NCBI GenBank assembly: GCA_003022365.1
Contig: PXOU01000017.1
Location: forward strand, 1 to 38,232
DNA length: 38,232 nt
From: Candidatus Saccharibacteria bacterium QS_5_54_17
Lineage (GTDB): Bacteria > Patescibacteriota > Saccharimonadia > QS-5-54-17
Reading direction: 5' to 3'
Positions 9,108 to 18,009 of the stretch are shown piece by piece. The position numbers were made by a program, and so were the translations under genes. How positions within the stretch are numbered: position 1 is the stretch's first letter; each line of letters opens with the position of its first letter. The notes beneath the pieces were generated by a model. It searched no databases. It was not told the origin of the DNA and was given only the letters and a program-made list of their open reading frames with translations.

Positions 9108-10829
9108 ATGGGGGAGGGAATGCCGACCAAGCAGCATCTGATGGACCAGCTCCAGCGCATCGACGGCAAAGGCTACGGGGCGTACAAGGATTTAGGGGGC
9201 AAAACCTATGAGTTTGATGAGTTCACGCTCACCGTCGACCACGTCCAGGGCGACCCCTTCGCCGCTCCCAGCCGATTGCGGGTGCGGGTGCCGCAGGAAA
9301 CAGCCGGGTTCCCTGGAGAAACGTTTCAATCCGAAAGCCGGCGAATCGCCCTCCAGGACTACCTGATCCGGCAATTCGCCCGGGCTGCCGGCCAGGAAAA
9401 TACCGCCCGGGGCAGCGGCAAAAGTGGCAGTATTGGCATTGATCGGCCGGGTCAGCAAGTGCTGTGGCGGACGGCGGTCTCGGTGACGGAAACTTACGTG
9501 GAAGCCCGGTTCACGGTCGGGCTCCCTGCTCAGGGGCGGCGGGTGCTGGGCAAGCAGGCGGCCGTCATGCTGGGCGAGTCACTGCCCCGAATCGTCACCA
9601 GTGCCTTACGTTATGACGCTTTAGATAGGGAAGAACTTACCCAGCATATAGAAACCGTCGAGGACAGCCAATCCCTCCGTGATCAGTTGCGGGATCGTGG
9701 CTTGACCGCCTTCGTGGCTGATGAGGCCATTTTGCCCCGGCGCAGCGGGGTAGACGAACGGCCCATGCACCCCGGCGCCCAACCTTTCCGGTCGCCGGAA
9801 TCGCTGCGGGTCACCCTGCACCGGCCCAACGCCGGCGACATTACCGGTATGGGCGTGCCGACTGGGGTGACACTAATCGTCGGCGGCGGCTATCACGGTA
9901 AATCGACACTGCTGAAAGCACTGGAACAGGGCGTATACGATCATATTCCCGGTGATGGCCGGGAATGGGTGGTGGCCGACCCGGCAGCCGTTAAAATCCG
10001 GGCCGAGGACGGCCGGAGTGTCAGCGGCGTGGACATTTCGCCGTTTATCGATGATCTGCCCGGCGGCGCTGCCACGCGTCATTTCAGCAGCGAAAACGCC
10101 TCGGGCAGCACCTCCCAGGCGGCCAACATCATGGAGATGCTGGAAGCCGGCGCCCGGACGTTTTTGATCGATGAAGATACCTCGGCGACTAATTTCATGA
10201 TACGCGACCACCGGATGCAGGAGTTAATCGGCAAAGATAAAGAGCCCATCACCCCGTTCGTGGATAAAATCCGCCAGTTATATGCCGATCACGGTGTTTC
10301 CACGGTGCTGGTTATGGGCGGCAGCGGTGATTATTTCGAGCACGCCGATACGGTGATCGCCATGGAGGAGTTCGAGCCATATGACGTCACCGAGCGGGCG
10401 GGAGAGATCGCTGAGACGTATAAGGCCGAGCGAAGCGCCGAGGGCGGCGATTATTTCGGATCTATCGCCGACCGGGTGCCCCGTGGTGCCTCCATTGATC
10501 CCGCCAAGGGCAAGAAGCCGGTCGATGTCAAAACCCGGGGGCGGAAACAGGTCCAGTTCGGCATCGGTGACATCGACCTGGCTGGTCTGGAGCAACTGGT
10601 GGATGAAAGCCAAACCAGAGCCATCGCCCAAGGTTTGGTGTATATGAAACAACAGGTATTGACTGATAGCCGGGCGCTCACGGAAGCGCTGGATCGGGTG
10701 GAAGCGGATATCGCCGAGCAAGGGCTTGATGTCCTGGCACTCGGTCATCCCGGCGATCTGGCTGCTCCTCGTCGGTTCGAGCTGGCGGCGGCGCTCAACC
10801 GCTTACGCACGCTGGAAATACACGGATGA
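9108..10829 (+). CDS. ABC-class predicted ATPase (ABC_ATPase / COG3044-like)
   Basis: Family-typical Walker A TLIVGGGYHGKSTLLKALEQGVYDHIPGDGRE; FSSENASGSTSQAANIMEMLEAGARTFLIDEDTSATNFMIRD; VLVMGGSGDYFEHADTVI. The likely start is the ATG at 9120. Confidence 0.9.
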   Translation: MGEGMPTKQHLMDQLQRIDGKGYGAYKDLGGKTYEFDEFTLTVDHVQGDPFAAPSRLRVRVPQETAGFPGETFQSESRRIALQDYLIRQFARAAGQENTARGSGKSGSIGIDRPGQQVLWRTAVSVTETYVEARFTVGLPAQGRRVLGKQAAVMLGESLPRIVTSALRYDALDREELTQHIETVEDSQSLRDQLRDRGLTAFVADEAILPRRSGVDERPMHPGAQPFRSPESLRVTLHRPNAGDITGMGVPTGVTLIVGGGYHGKSTLLKALEQGVYDHIPGDGREWVVADPAAVKIRAEDGRSVSGVDISPFIDDLPGGAATRHFSSENASGSTSQAANIMEMLEAGARTFLIDEDTSATNFMIRDHRMQELIGKDKEPITPFVDKIRQLYADHGVSTVLVMGGSGDYFEHADTVIAMEEFEPYDVTERAGEIAETYKAERSAEGGDYFGSIADRVPRGASIDPAKGKKPVDVKTRGRKQVQFGIGDIDLAGLEQLVDESQTRAIAQGLVYMKQQVLTDSRALTEALDRVEADIAEQGLDVLALGHPGDLAAPRRFELAAALNRLRTLEIHG

Positions 10830-10849
10830 ACCGCTTCCTTCATTAAAAA

Positions 10850-11130
10850 CAGGAAGCAGGAAGCAAGGAGCAAGAAGCAAGTGGCAAGTGGCAACAAAAA
10901 GAGTGTTATTTGGTTTTCCCTCTTTGTCATTCCGAATTTAGTTCGGAATCGGTTCTGAGACCGGTCTTGAAACAGATCCTGAAATAAATTCAGGATGACA
11001 TTTTTCGCCACCCCTCTTAAGATCCACTTGCTTCTTACTTCTTACTGCTTACTTCTTACTTCCTGTTTTTTGCTCCCTGTCTGCCGTCTACTGTCTGCTG
11101 TCTGCGTGCTGCTGCCGGGAGACTATACGA
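10850..11130. repeat. Intergenic repeat mosaic ending in a head box
   Basis: aggaagcaaggagcaagaagcaag...REP-like...ttgcttcttacttcttactgcttac...GCTGCCGGGAGACTATACG. Confidence 0.8.
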
Positions 11131-11136
11131 CGGTCT

Positions 11137-11166
11137 TGACGCCTCATGAAAACTGGAGTATAAGAG
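11137..11166 (+). promoter_or_regulatory. Candidate sigma70-type promoter
   Basis: TTGACG-N17-TATAAG (ttgacgcctcatgaaaactggagtataag) upstream of the ORF at 11199; coordinates approximate. Confidence 0.5.
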
Positions 11167-11198
11167 AAGGCGTGCATTAAAAGACCTCAGCGACCGAT

Positions 11199-11753
11199 AT
11201 GGAAAAAAGTCCATCACCTGGTTACCAATCCCGGCGGGGGCCGGAAATCGAAACAGTGCCCTTTGAGGAGGGGAAAGTGATGCAGGCCGGTTACCTCGAC
11301 CCCCAAGACATCGCTTCAGTCAAACCCGATTTTACACCGGAACGGGAAAACGGCAAGAAGATGCCGCTTGCTGGCCTCCAGCCGGGTGATCTGCTGCACA
11401 TGCTGTTTGATAAAAGATGGGATGGGGAAAACCGGCGTGATTACTACAGGCGGGTGTTGTGCGGCCGAGTCGCTCCCGGCGACGGCCAACCAAGCCTCCT
11501 GGAGACGGGCCCGGCCGTGCAGTTGCGGCGTCCGCTGGAATTACCCGGCGGTGACGGGATTCCCGAAGGCGAAATCGTCAATTTAGGCGGCACGTTATAC
11601 CGCCCACAAGCATCCCAGATTGAACTACGGACGGGGATCGTCCAAGGAGGGGAGCGGTTTTGCGTCTCACACCGGGACGCGCTTATAGACGCGGGAGCGG
11701 TGTCGGCCATACGGGTCAATACCGCCACGGCCTATGATGATAGTCATTGGTAA
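11199..11753 (+). CDS. Hypothetical protein
   Basis: 184-aa ORF with CDS-like composition, downstream of a promoter-like sequence; no family recognised. Confidence 0.6.
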   Translation: MEKSPSPGYQSRRGPEIETVPFEEGKVMQAGYLDPQDIASVKPDFTPERENGKKMPLAGLQPGDLLHMLFDKRWDGENRRDYYRRVLCGRVAPGDGQPSLLETGPAVQLRRPLELPGGDGIPEGEIVNLGGTLYRPQASQIELRTGIVQGGERFCVSHRDALIDAGAVSAIRVNTATAYDDSHW

Positions 11754-11962
11754 TCACCTGCCGCTGCTCCCCGGGAGATCAACAGCATCCACGTCCCGAT
11801 CTCAAAGCGCAGGTGAGGTGCCCAGACCCTCCCAATTTTTGCGAATATGGCCAAAATATGTCATAAAGTATGTAATAGGAAAACCGAGGAGTTCCGCTAG
11901 TTCCCCGTCTCCAGACAGGCGTCCTACAAAAAACCCAATAACACACCACCGAGGTAATATTT

Positions 11963-12622
11963 ATGAGTAACAACCAGGAAAATCCTAGGGGTGACAACCC
12001 GGAAATTCCACCCAAACGGCTCGACGACATCTATCCCGAGCGGCTCGACGAGACCTACGAGATCTATTCGGACCCGCATACCTCGGGCGAAACGGACGAA
12101 GCCGTCCAACAATCACCCGAGACCCCCAACAGTCGCTACCAACGGGTGAGCACCTATCTCGGCTCGCTGATGGAACGGGTCGGCCTAGGAGGTGACTCGG
12201 AAGAGCGTCGCCAGGAATACGACCAGGCCGCCGAGGACATGAACCGGCTCACCGACATTGAAAACCGGGTCCGGTGGGAAGGACAGGAAATGACCGCCCA
12301 AGATGTCTATTTCCTGCGTCAGTACAAGGGCAAAGCCCCTCGGATAAGCGCACTACTCCAAGACCGGGACCCGGAAACGGATCTGAACATGATGCTGCAA
12401 GAATTTAACCAGACCCAACTGGTCCGGGGTATGGTCGAATCCGGTTACATTCGCCAAAACATCCTCGTCGACGATCTGGATAAGTTTCTCCAATCCGAGG
12501 CTATCGACCCGGCCCAATTGGCTCGGTATCTGATGGACGAAGGCATAGGGGATGTTGTTGTCCGCAACCTGTACAAGTTTCAGGAGGTACCTGATGATGT
12601 CTGGGAAAGGTTGCCCCGGTAG
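11963..12622 (+). CDS. Short paralogue of the downstream repeat protein
   Basis: N-terminus (MSNN...QRVSTYLGSLMERVGLGGDSEERRQ), AAEDMNRLTDIENRV...TAQDVYFLRQY and DLDKFLQSEAID...NLYKFQEVPDDVWERLPR all match parts of the 12888 ORF and its downstream extension. Confidence 0.8.
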   Translation: MSNNQENPRGDNPEIPPKRLDDIYPERLDETYEIYSDPHTSGETDEAVQQSPETPNSRYQRVSTYLGSLMERVGLGGDSEERRQEYDQAAEDMNRLTDIENRVRWEGQEMTAQDVYFLRQYKGKAPRISALLQDRDPETDLNMMLQEFNQTQLVRGMVESGYIRQNILVDDLDKFLQSEAIDPAQLARYLMDEGIGDVVVRNLYKFQEVPDDVWERLPR

Positions 12623-12887
12623 GGGAGTGCCTAAATTCTCCCAACCATTGCAAACACGTCAAAAATATGTCATAAAGTAGGTATTGGCACGGGAAACGTA
12701 GTCCCGCGTGTCCACGGGAACGGGATCCTCCGGGTCCACGGGAAACCCAAGGAATCCCCCCCGGGTGCACAGGAAACCCAGGAGAGTCCCGGCGGTTTTT
12801 TGTCCCCAAATAAAACCAACACATTTATTCCCAAAAACATCCCAAGACGTCATAAACAACACCTCATAACACACGGAGCCACTACTC

Positions 12888-15257
12888 ATGAGTAACAACC
12901 CGGAAGCCTCACCAGGACAGGCAACCTCAGCCGGACTACTCCCGGATACCTATCAGGACTTGCACAATTCCGATGAGGTGAACTGGGCCGTCCAACGATC
13001 ATATGAGCACGTACCCAACGATCCCCACCAACGGGTAGCCACCTATCTGGGCTCACTGGTAGGCCGGCACGGTCTGCTGGGCGGCTCAGAAGAACGCCGC
13101 CAGGCCCAGGTCGCCCATCACGTCATGGACCCCGAGGACATCCCCGAAAGCTACTTCGACCGGCAACGGGAGATCGCCCGCCAACAGGGACAGGGCGACA
13201 TAGAGATTACCGAAGATATGAAGCAACAACACACCGAAGCCCTGATTGCTGACCAAACAGCCAGTCTCAACGCCTGGGCCGAATACCTCAACGACCCGGA
13301 GGCCGACTACCCGGCCTGGTTCCGCTACTACACCATGCGTAATGTGCTCAAACTGGCCGACTACGACAAAGAAAAAGAAAGATTCAGAAAGCGCAGCCAA
13401 ACCACTACCGCACCCTACCCGGAACTCAACCGAGAAGCTCTGGCATACGTCTACGAACGGCTAAACCGACGGCTAGAAGACCAAAACCAGGACAACGAGC
13501 AACTCCAACAACTGGCAGACCAGGCCAACTTCAACAAACTCTATTCCCACGCTCTGGCCGAATCCGTCCCATCCGATCAAGAACAACTGCAAACTACGGC
13601 CGGGGAATGGACCAAATACGACCAACTCAAGCCCTGGGAAAAATCAGATCGGGCCCACCAGCTAGCCCAGTCGCTGCAAGGATATGGCACTGGCTGGTGC
13701 ACCGCCGGCAAAAAGACAGCCGAGTGGCAACTCGAAGCGGGCGACTTCCACGTTTACTACTCTTATGATGAGGAAGGCCAACCGATCGTCCCCCGGGTAG
13801 CAGTGCGGATGCAAAAAGGCCGGGTAGCCGAAGTCCGGGGTATCGACGCCGACCAGAACCTGGAACCAGCCATCACCGACATCGCCATGGAGCGTATTCA
13901 AGACTTACCCGGCGGCGAGGAATACCTCCAGGCCGCCGAGGACATGAACCGAGTCACCGACATCGAAAACCGTGTTCGCCAGGGAGAGGAACTGACCGCC
14001 CAAGACATTTATTTCCTACGTGAGTACGGCGGCCCAATCCAAAGTTTCGGCTACGGCAAGGACCCCCGGATAGATGAACTACTCCGAGACCGAGATCTGT
14101 CGGCGGATATGGACATGATGTTGGAAAACTTCGACCACGCTGAACTAGCCCAGGACCTGATGGACAGTGGCGAAGAGGGTATGGACACCCTCGCCCAAAA
14201 CCTGGACAAGTTCCACCCCGATGCTCTCGACCAGGCTGAATTTGCTCGAGATCTGATGAACAGGGGCTTGGAGTATATCCTCGCTGCCAACCTGGACAAA
14301 TTCCCAGAAGGCGCTGTCGATCATGCCAAATTTGCTCGGGATCTGATGGAGAGGAAATTGGTGGGTGGGGAAATCCTCGCCGCCAACCTGGATAAGTTCC
14401 CAGATGGCGCTGTCGACCCTGCCCGACTGGCCCGTCGTCTGGTGGTCGAGGGCAGGGGGCATATTGTCGCCCAGAACCTGGAAAAATTCCCAGATGGCGC
14501 TGTCGACCATGCCCAAGTGGCCCGGCATCTGCTCGAATCCGGTGAAGGCGGCCCAAACATCCTCGTCCAAAACCTGGACAAGTTCCCAGATGGTGCGGTC
14601 AATCGGGTCCAACTGGCCCGCGATCTGATAGACAGGGGTAGAACAGGTATGGTCATTCTCGCCAACAACCTGGACAAATTCCCAGAAGGGGCTGTCGACC
14701 AGGTCGAATTGGCTCATGGTCTGCTCGAATCCGGTCCACGCGGCCAACACCATCTCGTCGAAAACCTGGAAAAATTCCCACCCGAGGCCGTCGACCCGAA
14801 CCAAATAGCCCGGCACCTGATGAACGAGGCCGGGGAGCACATCTTCGCTGAAAACCTGGACAAGTTCCTCCAATCCGAGGCTATCGACCAGTTCCAATTG
14901 GTCCGGGATATGATGGACAGTGGTGTGGCTGGTGCGCAAATCCTCGCCGACAATCTGGACAAGTTCCAACCTAAGGCCGTAGATCAGGCCGAATTGGTCC
15001 GAAATTTGCTCAAGTCCAGCCCAAGTGGCCAAAAAGTCCTCGCTGAAAACCTGGACAAGTTCCTCCAATCCGAGGCTATCGACCAGTTCCAATTGGCTCA
15101 GGAGCTGATAGACAGTGGTGGGGATGGTATGAAAATCCTTGCCAACAACCTGGACAAATTCCCAGAAGGCGCCGTTGATCCTGATCAACTGACCCAGGAT
15201 ATGCTCGAATCCGGTGAAAACGGCCAAAGCACCCTCGCCGAGGACAAGTTCCTCTAA
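12888..15257 (+). CDS. Large repeat protein: central WCTAG/GDFHVYYS domain plus about 12 repeats of 30-33 aa
   Basis: GTGWCTAGKKTAEWQLEAGDFHVYYSYDEEGQPIVPRVAVRMQKGRVAEVRGID, then tandem units such as AQVARHLLESGEGGPNILVQNLDKFPDGAVNR. The frame continues past TAA 15255-15257 to TAG 15390-15392. Confidence 0.85.
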   Translation: MSNNPEASPGQATSAGLLPDTYQDLHNSDEVNWAVQRSYEHVPNDPHQRVATYLGSLVGRHGLLGGSEERRQAQVAHHVMDPEDIPESYFDRQREIARQQGQGDIEITEDMKQQHTEALIADQTASLNAWAEYLNDPEADYPAWFRYYTMRNVLKLADYDKEKERFRKRSQTTTAPYPELNREALAYVYERLNRRLEDQNQDNEQLQQLADQANFNKLYSHALAESVPSDQEQLQTTAGEWTKYDQLKPWEKSDRAHQLAQSLQGYGTGWCTAGKKTAEWQLEAGDFHVYYSYDEEGQPIVPRVAVRMQKGRVAEVRGIDADQNLEPAITDIAMERIQDLPGGEEYLQAAEDMNRVTDIENRVRQGEELTAQDIYFLREYGGPIQSFGYGKDPRIDELLRDRDLSADMDMMLENFDHAELAQDLMDSGEEGMDTLAQNLDKFHPDALDQAEFARDLMNRGLEYILAANLDKFPEGAVDHAKFARDLMERKLVGGEILAANLDKFPDGAVDPARLARRLVVEGRGHIVAQNLEKFPDGAVDHAQVARHLLESGEGGPNILVQNLDKFPDGAVNRVQLARDLIDRGRTGMVILANNLDKFPEGAVDQVELAHGLLESGPRGQHHLVENLEKFPPEAVDPNQIARHLMNEAGEHIFAENLDKFLQSEAIDQFQLVRDMMDSGVAGAQILADNLDKFQPKAVDQAELVRNLLKSSPSGQKVLAENLDKFLQSEAIDQFQLAQELIDSGGDGMKILANNLDKFPEGAVDPDQLTQDMLESGENGQSTLAEDKFL

Positions 15258-15392
15258 TCTGAGGCCGTCGATTACTCCGAATTAGCTTGGGGGATGATTG
15301 ACAATGGTAGGGAAGATGTTCTCATCGACAACCTACACAAGTTCCGGAAGGTGCCTGATGATGTCCGGGACCGATTGCCGATCGCGGCATAG
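15258..15392 (+). pseudogene. In-frame C-terminal extension of the repeat protein, separated by a stop codon
   Basis: Same frame after the TAA: SEAVDYSELAWGMIDNGREDVLIDNLHKFRKVPDDVRDRLPIAA*. Matches the intact C-terminus of the 11963 ORF (SEAIDPAQLARYLMDEGIGDVVVRNLYKFQEVPDDVWERLPR*). Confidence 0.75.
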
Positions 15393-15899
15393 GGGAGTGT
15401 GGATTCCGGCTCACCCCTGTCCTGATGACAGCCATTACCGACCTGATACGCCGCTTAACAATTAAAAACTCCCACGCCGCCCATCACCAAAAAAACCCGC
15501 CCATCCCGTGAAGCAGGGGAGGTGACCGGGTGGTGAAGAAGAAGCAAGGAGTAAGAAGTAAGGAGCAAGTGGAAAAATGTAAAGCCTTTTTGTCATTCCG
15601 AATTTAGTTCGGAATCGGCTTTGAAATAGATCCTGAAATAAATTCAGGATGACAATAGGGGAAGATCCTGAAACAAGCCTGCCTGCCGGCAGGCAGGTTC
15701 AGGATGACATATTAAGGAATGGCATTCAGTCCGGTTTTTGTTGCAGGGTTTTGATAATGATTCCGAGTTCTACGCCCGTAACACCCACCTCGTTGTTTAC
15801 TGCATCTGAGGTATTCAATAAGCCGGGAGACTATACGGCTGGCTTTACCTCCGTGGACCATAAGCGCTATAGTATGGCCCAACCTGACCCGAGCGAGGT

Positions 15900-17168
15900 A
15901 TGAGCCAACCCACCAAACGACAACACCCCAAAACCAAAACCGGTGACATAGCCATGGCGCCGCCCCGGATCGAAGGGTCCGATATAGAGCGGGCGCTGGG
16001 CTACATCGAGGCGACGTGGGGCGAGCTGGAGCGTCACCGGCCCCAGGATTCGGAAACCTTGCTGGGGCTGCCGTATCCGTATTTCGTCCCGGGCAGCTGT
16101 CCCCAGCAAGGGTTCATCCATAACGAACTTTATTACTGGGACACCTATTTCATCGCCCTGGGCTTGCTGGATACCACGCGGCACCACCAAGCCTTCGAGC
16201 AGGCCGACAATCTGTTGCACTTGCTGCAACGCTTCGGTTTCGTGCCCTCGGGCAACCGGATATACCTAACCGCCCGGTCGCAACCGCCGCTGCTGTCATC
16301 CTTGCTTTTGGATCTGTATGACCGCGGCGGAAGCAAAGAGTGGCTGGCTCCGCGGATGGAATTGGTCAAAAAAGAATACGAACTGGTTTGGCGCGGCACG
16401 CTACAGCCCCACTGGCGGCAGGTATTCGACGGACTGAGTCGGAATTATGAAATTAACCTCATCGACGAGCTGGCCGAAGCCGAGAGCGGCTGGGATTATA
16501 CCACCCGGTTTTATGGCAGCGCCCTGCAGTATATACCCATCGATCTGAACGCCTTGCTATATAAGTACGAAGTCGACTTTGAGCGCACCTCATTAATCAT
16601 GGGTAAGCCGCGTGAGGCTGAGCAGTGGCAGCAGCGAGCCAAAGAACGCCGACAGCAGGTTGACGCCTACCTATGGAACCAAGACGGGGGGTTTTATTTC
16701 GACTACAACTACCAGACGGGCAAGCAATCCCGGGTGTGGTCGCTGGCGGGCTATTATCCGTTGTGGGCGGGTATGGCCAGCAAAGAACAGGCAGCATCTT
16801 TAGCCAACAATCTGGAAAGATTCGAAGCCGCTGGTGGACTAACCGCCACTTTGTCCCATCCGCACGTCAAAGAGCACCACGCCGCCCAGTGGGTATACCC
16901 CAACGGGTGGGCGCCGCTTCATCTGCTGATTATCCGCGGCCTGGCCGATTACGGGTATGAAATGCTGGCCCAGCGGTTGGCCCGGCGCTGGCTGTACACT
17001 AATTTGCACAGTTTCAACCGGCACGGTGCCTTTTTTGAGAAATACAACGTGGTAGACCTGGACGCCCCGCCCAAGGACGGCGTCTACCCCTCCCAGACCG
17101 GCTTCGGCTGGACCAACGCCGTCTTTGCCGTCCTGGCCCGGGATTACGCCCACACGCTGGGGCCTTAG
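15900..17168 (+). CDS. Trehalase-like glycoside hydrolase (GH37-like)
   Basis: PYPYFVPGSCPQQGFIHNELYYWDTYFIALGL, ESGWDYTTRF, QWVYPNGWAPLHLLIIRGL and FFEKYNVVD resemble trehalase signatures. Confidence 0.88.
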   Translation: MSQPTKRQHPKTKTGDIAMAPPRIEGSDIERALGYIEATWGELERHRPQDSETLLGLPYPYFVPGSCPQQGFIHNELYYWDTYFIALGLLDTTRHHQAFEQADNLLHLLQRFGFVPSGNRIYLTARSQPPLLSSLLLDLYDRGGSKEWLAPRMELVKKEYELVWRGTLQPHWRQVFDGLSRNYEINLIDELAEAESGWDYTTRFYGSALQYIPIDLNALLYKYEVDFERTSLIMGKPREAEQWQQRAKERRQQVDAYLWNQDGGFYFDYNYQTGKQSRVWSLAGYYPLWAGMASKEQAASLANNLERFEAAGGLTATLSHPHVKEHHAAQWVYPNGWAPLHLLIIRGLADYGYEMLAQRLARRWLYTNLHSFNRHGAFFEKYNVVDLDAPPKDGVYPSQTGFGWTNAVFAVLARDYAHTLGP

Positions 17169-17169
17169 T

Positions 17170-17660
17170 GTGACAGGAACAAGAAGCAGGGAGTAAGAAG
17201 CAAGAAGCAAGTGGAAAAATGCAAATCCTCTCTGTCATTCCGAATTTAGTTCGGAATCCAATTCTGCACAACCGTCACAACCACCAACTACCAATGAAAC
17301 ACTAGCTATAACCTCTAGTGACGATCGTCAGCAGAGGTTAGAGGTTTGGCTATCCATCCAGGTTGACAAAAAGAGGAGGATCCTGAAACAAGTTCAGGAT
17401 GACACCCTCTCTCCGTCATTCCGAACTTGGTTCGGAATCCATTAGGCCGATAGGAACCTGAAACAGATCCTGAAACAAGCCTGCCTGCCAGCAGGCAGGT
17501 TCAGGATGACATCTTCAGGATGACAATAGGAGAAGATCCTGAAATAAATTCAGAGCCTGTCCTGAACTTGGTTCAGGAATGACAAATGCAGAGTTTGTGG
17601 CTTTTTACTCCCTGTCTACCGTCTACTGTCTGCCGTCTACTATTACCTGCTTACTTCCCG
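17170..17660. repeat. Intergenic repeat mosaic
   Basis: Heptads, several REP-like palindromes, TAACCTCTAGTGACGATCGTCAGCAGAGGTTA, nested palindrome with one variant base. Confidence 0.8.
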
Positions 17661-17685
17661 TTCTTTTTCCGGCGCCTGGCCGGGC

Positions 17686-17988
17686 TCAGGCACAGTTATA
17701 GACGGCTTTGTATTCATCCACCTCACGGATAAGTATTTTGCCGTCTTGGACCTTATGTTCTATGTCGTGTTCATCCAGACACTCTACCGACGACCCACTC
17801 TTACGTGTGCTGCTCCATTCAAAGAAAGAACTTGATTGGCGCATATCCTCAATCTTCTCGGTAAAATACAGGTAGCCGGCGACATTCGTCATCAACAAGG
17901 CGACATTCCCGAGCAATAATACCAAGATAATAAGACCGAGTATGATACGCCGCCCGTTACTTTGGCTGCTCTGGCTTCTTGCTTCCAT
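17686..17988 (-). CDS. Small single-pass membrane protein
   Basis: 100-aa ORF with one TM helix (IILGLIILVLLLGNVALLMTNVAGYLYF) and two C-terminal cysteines. Confidence 0.5.
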   Translation of the reverse strand: MEARSQSSQSNGRRIILGLIILVLLLGNVALLMTNVAGYLYFTEKIEDMRQSSSFFEWSSTRKSGSSVECLDEHDIEHKVQDGKILIREVDEYKAVYNCA

Positions 17989-18009
17989 GACTTTAGGGTA
18001 TACCCGTGT

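Noticed and set aside
14145-15227. 360-aa minus-strand ORF with repeats
   Set aside because: Exact antisense of the repeat-protein array; its periodicity is inherited from the sense strand.
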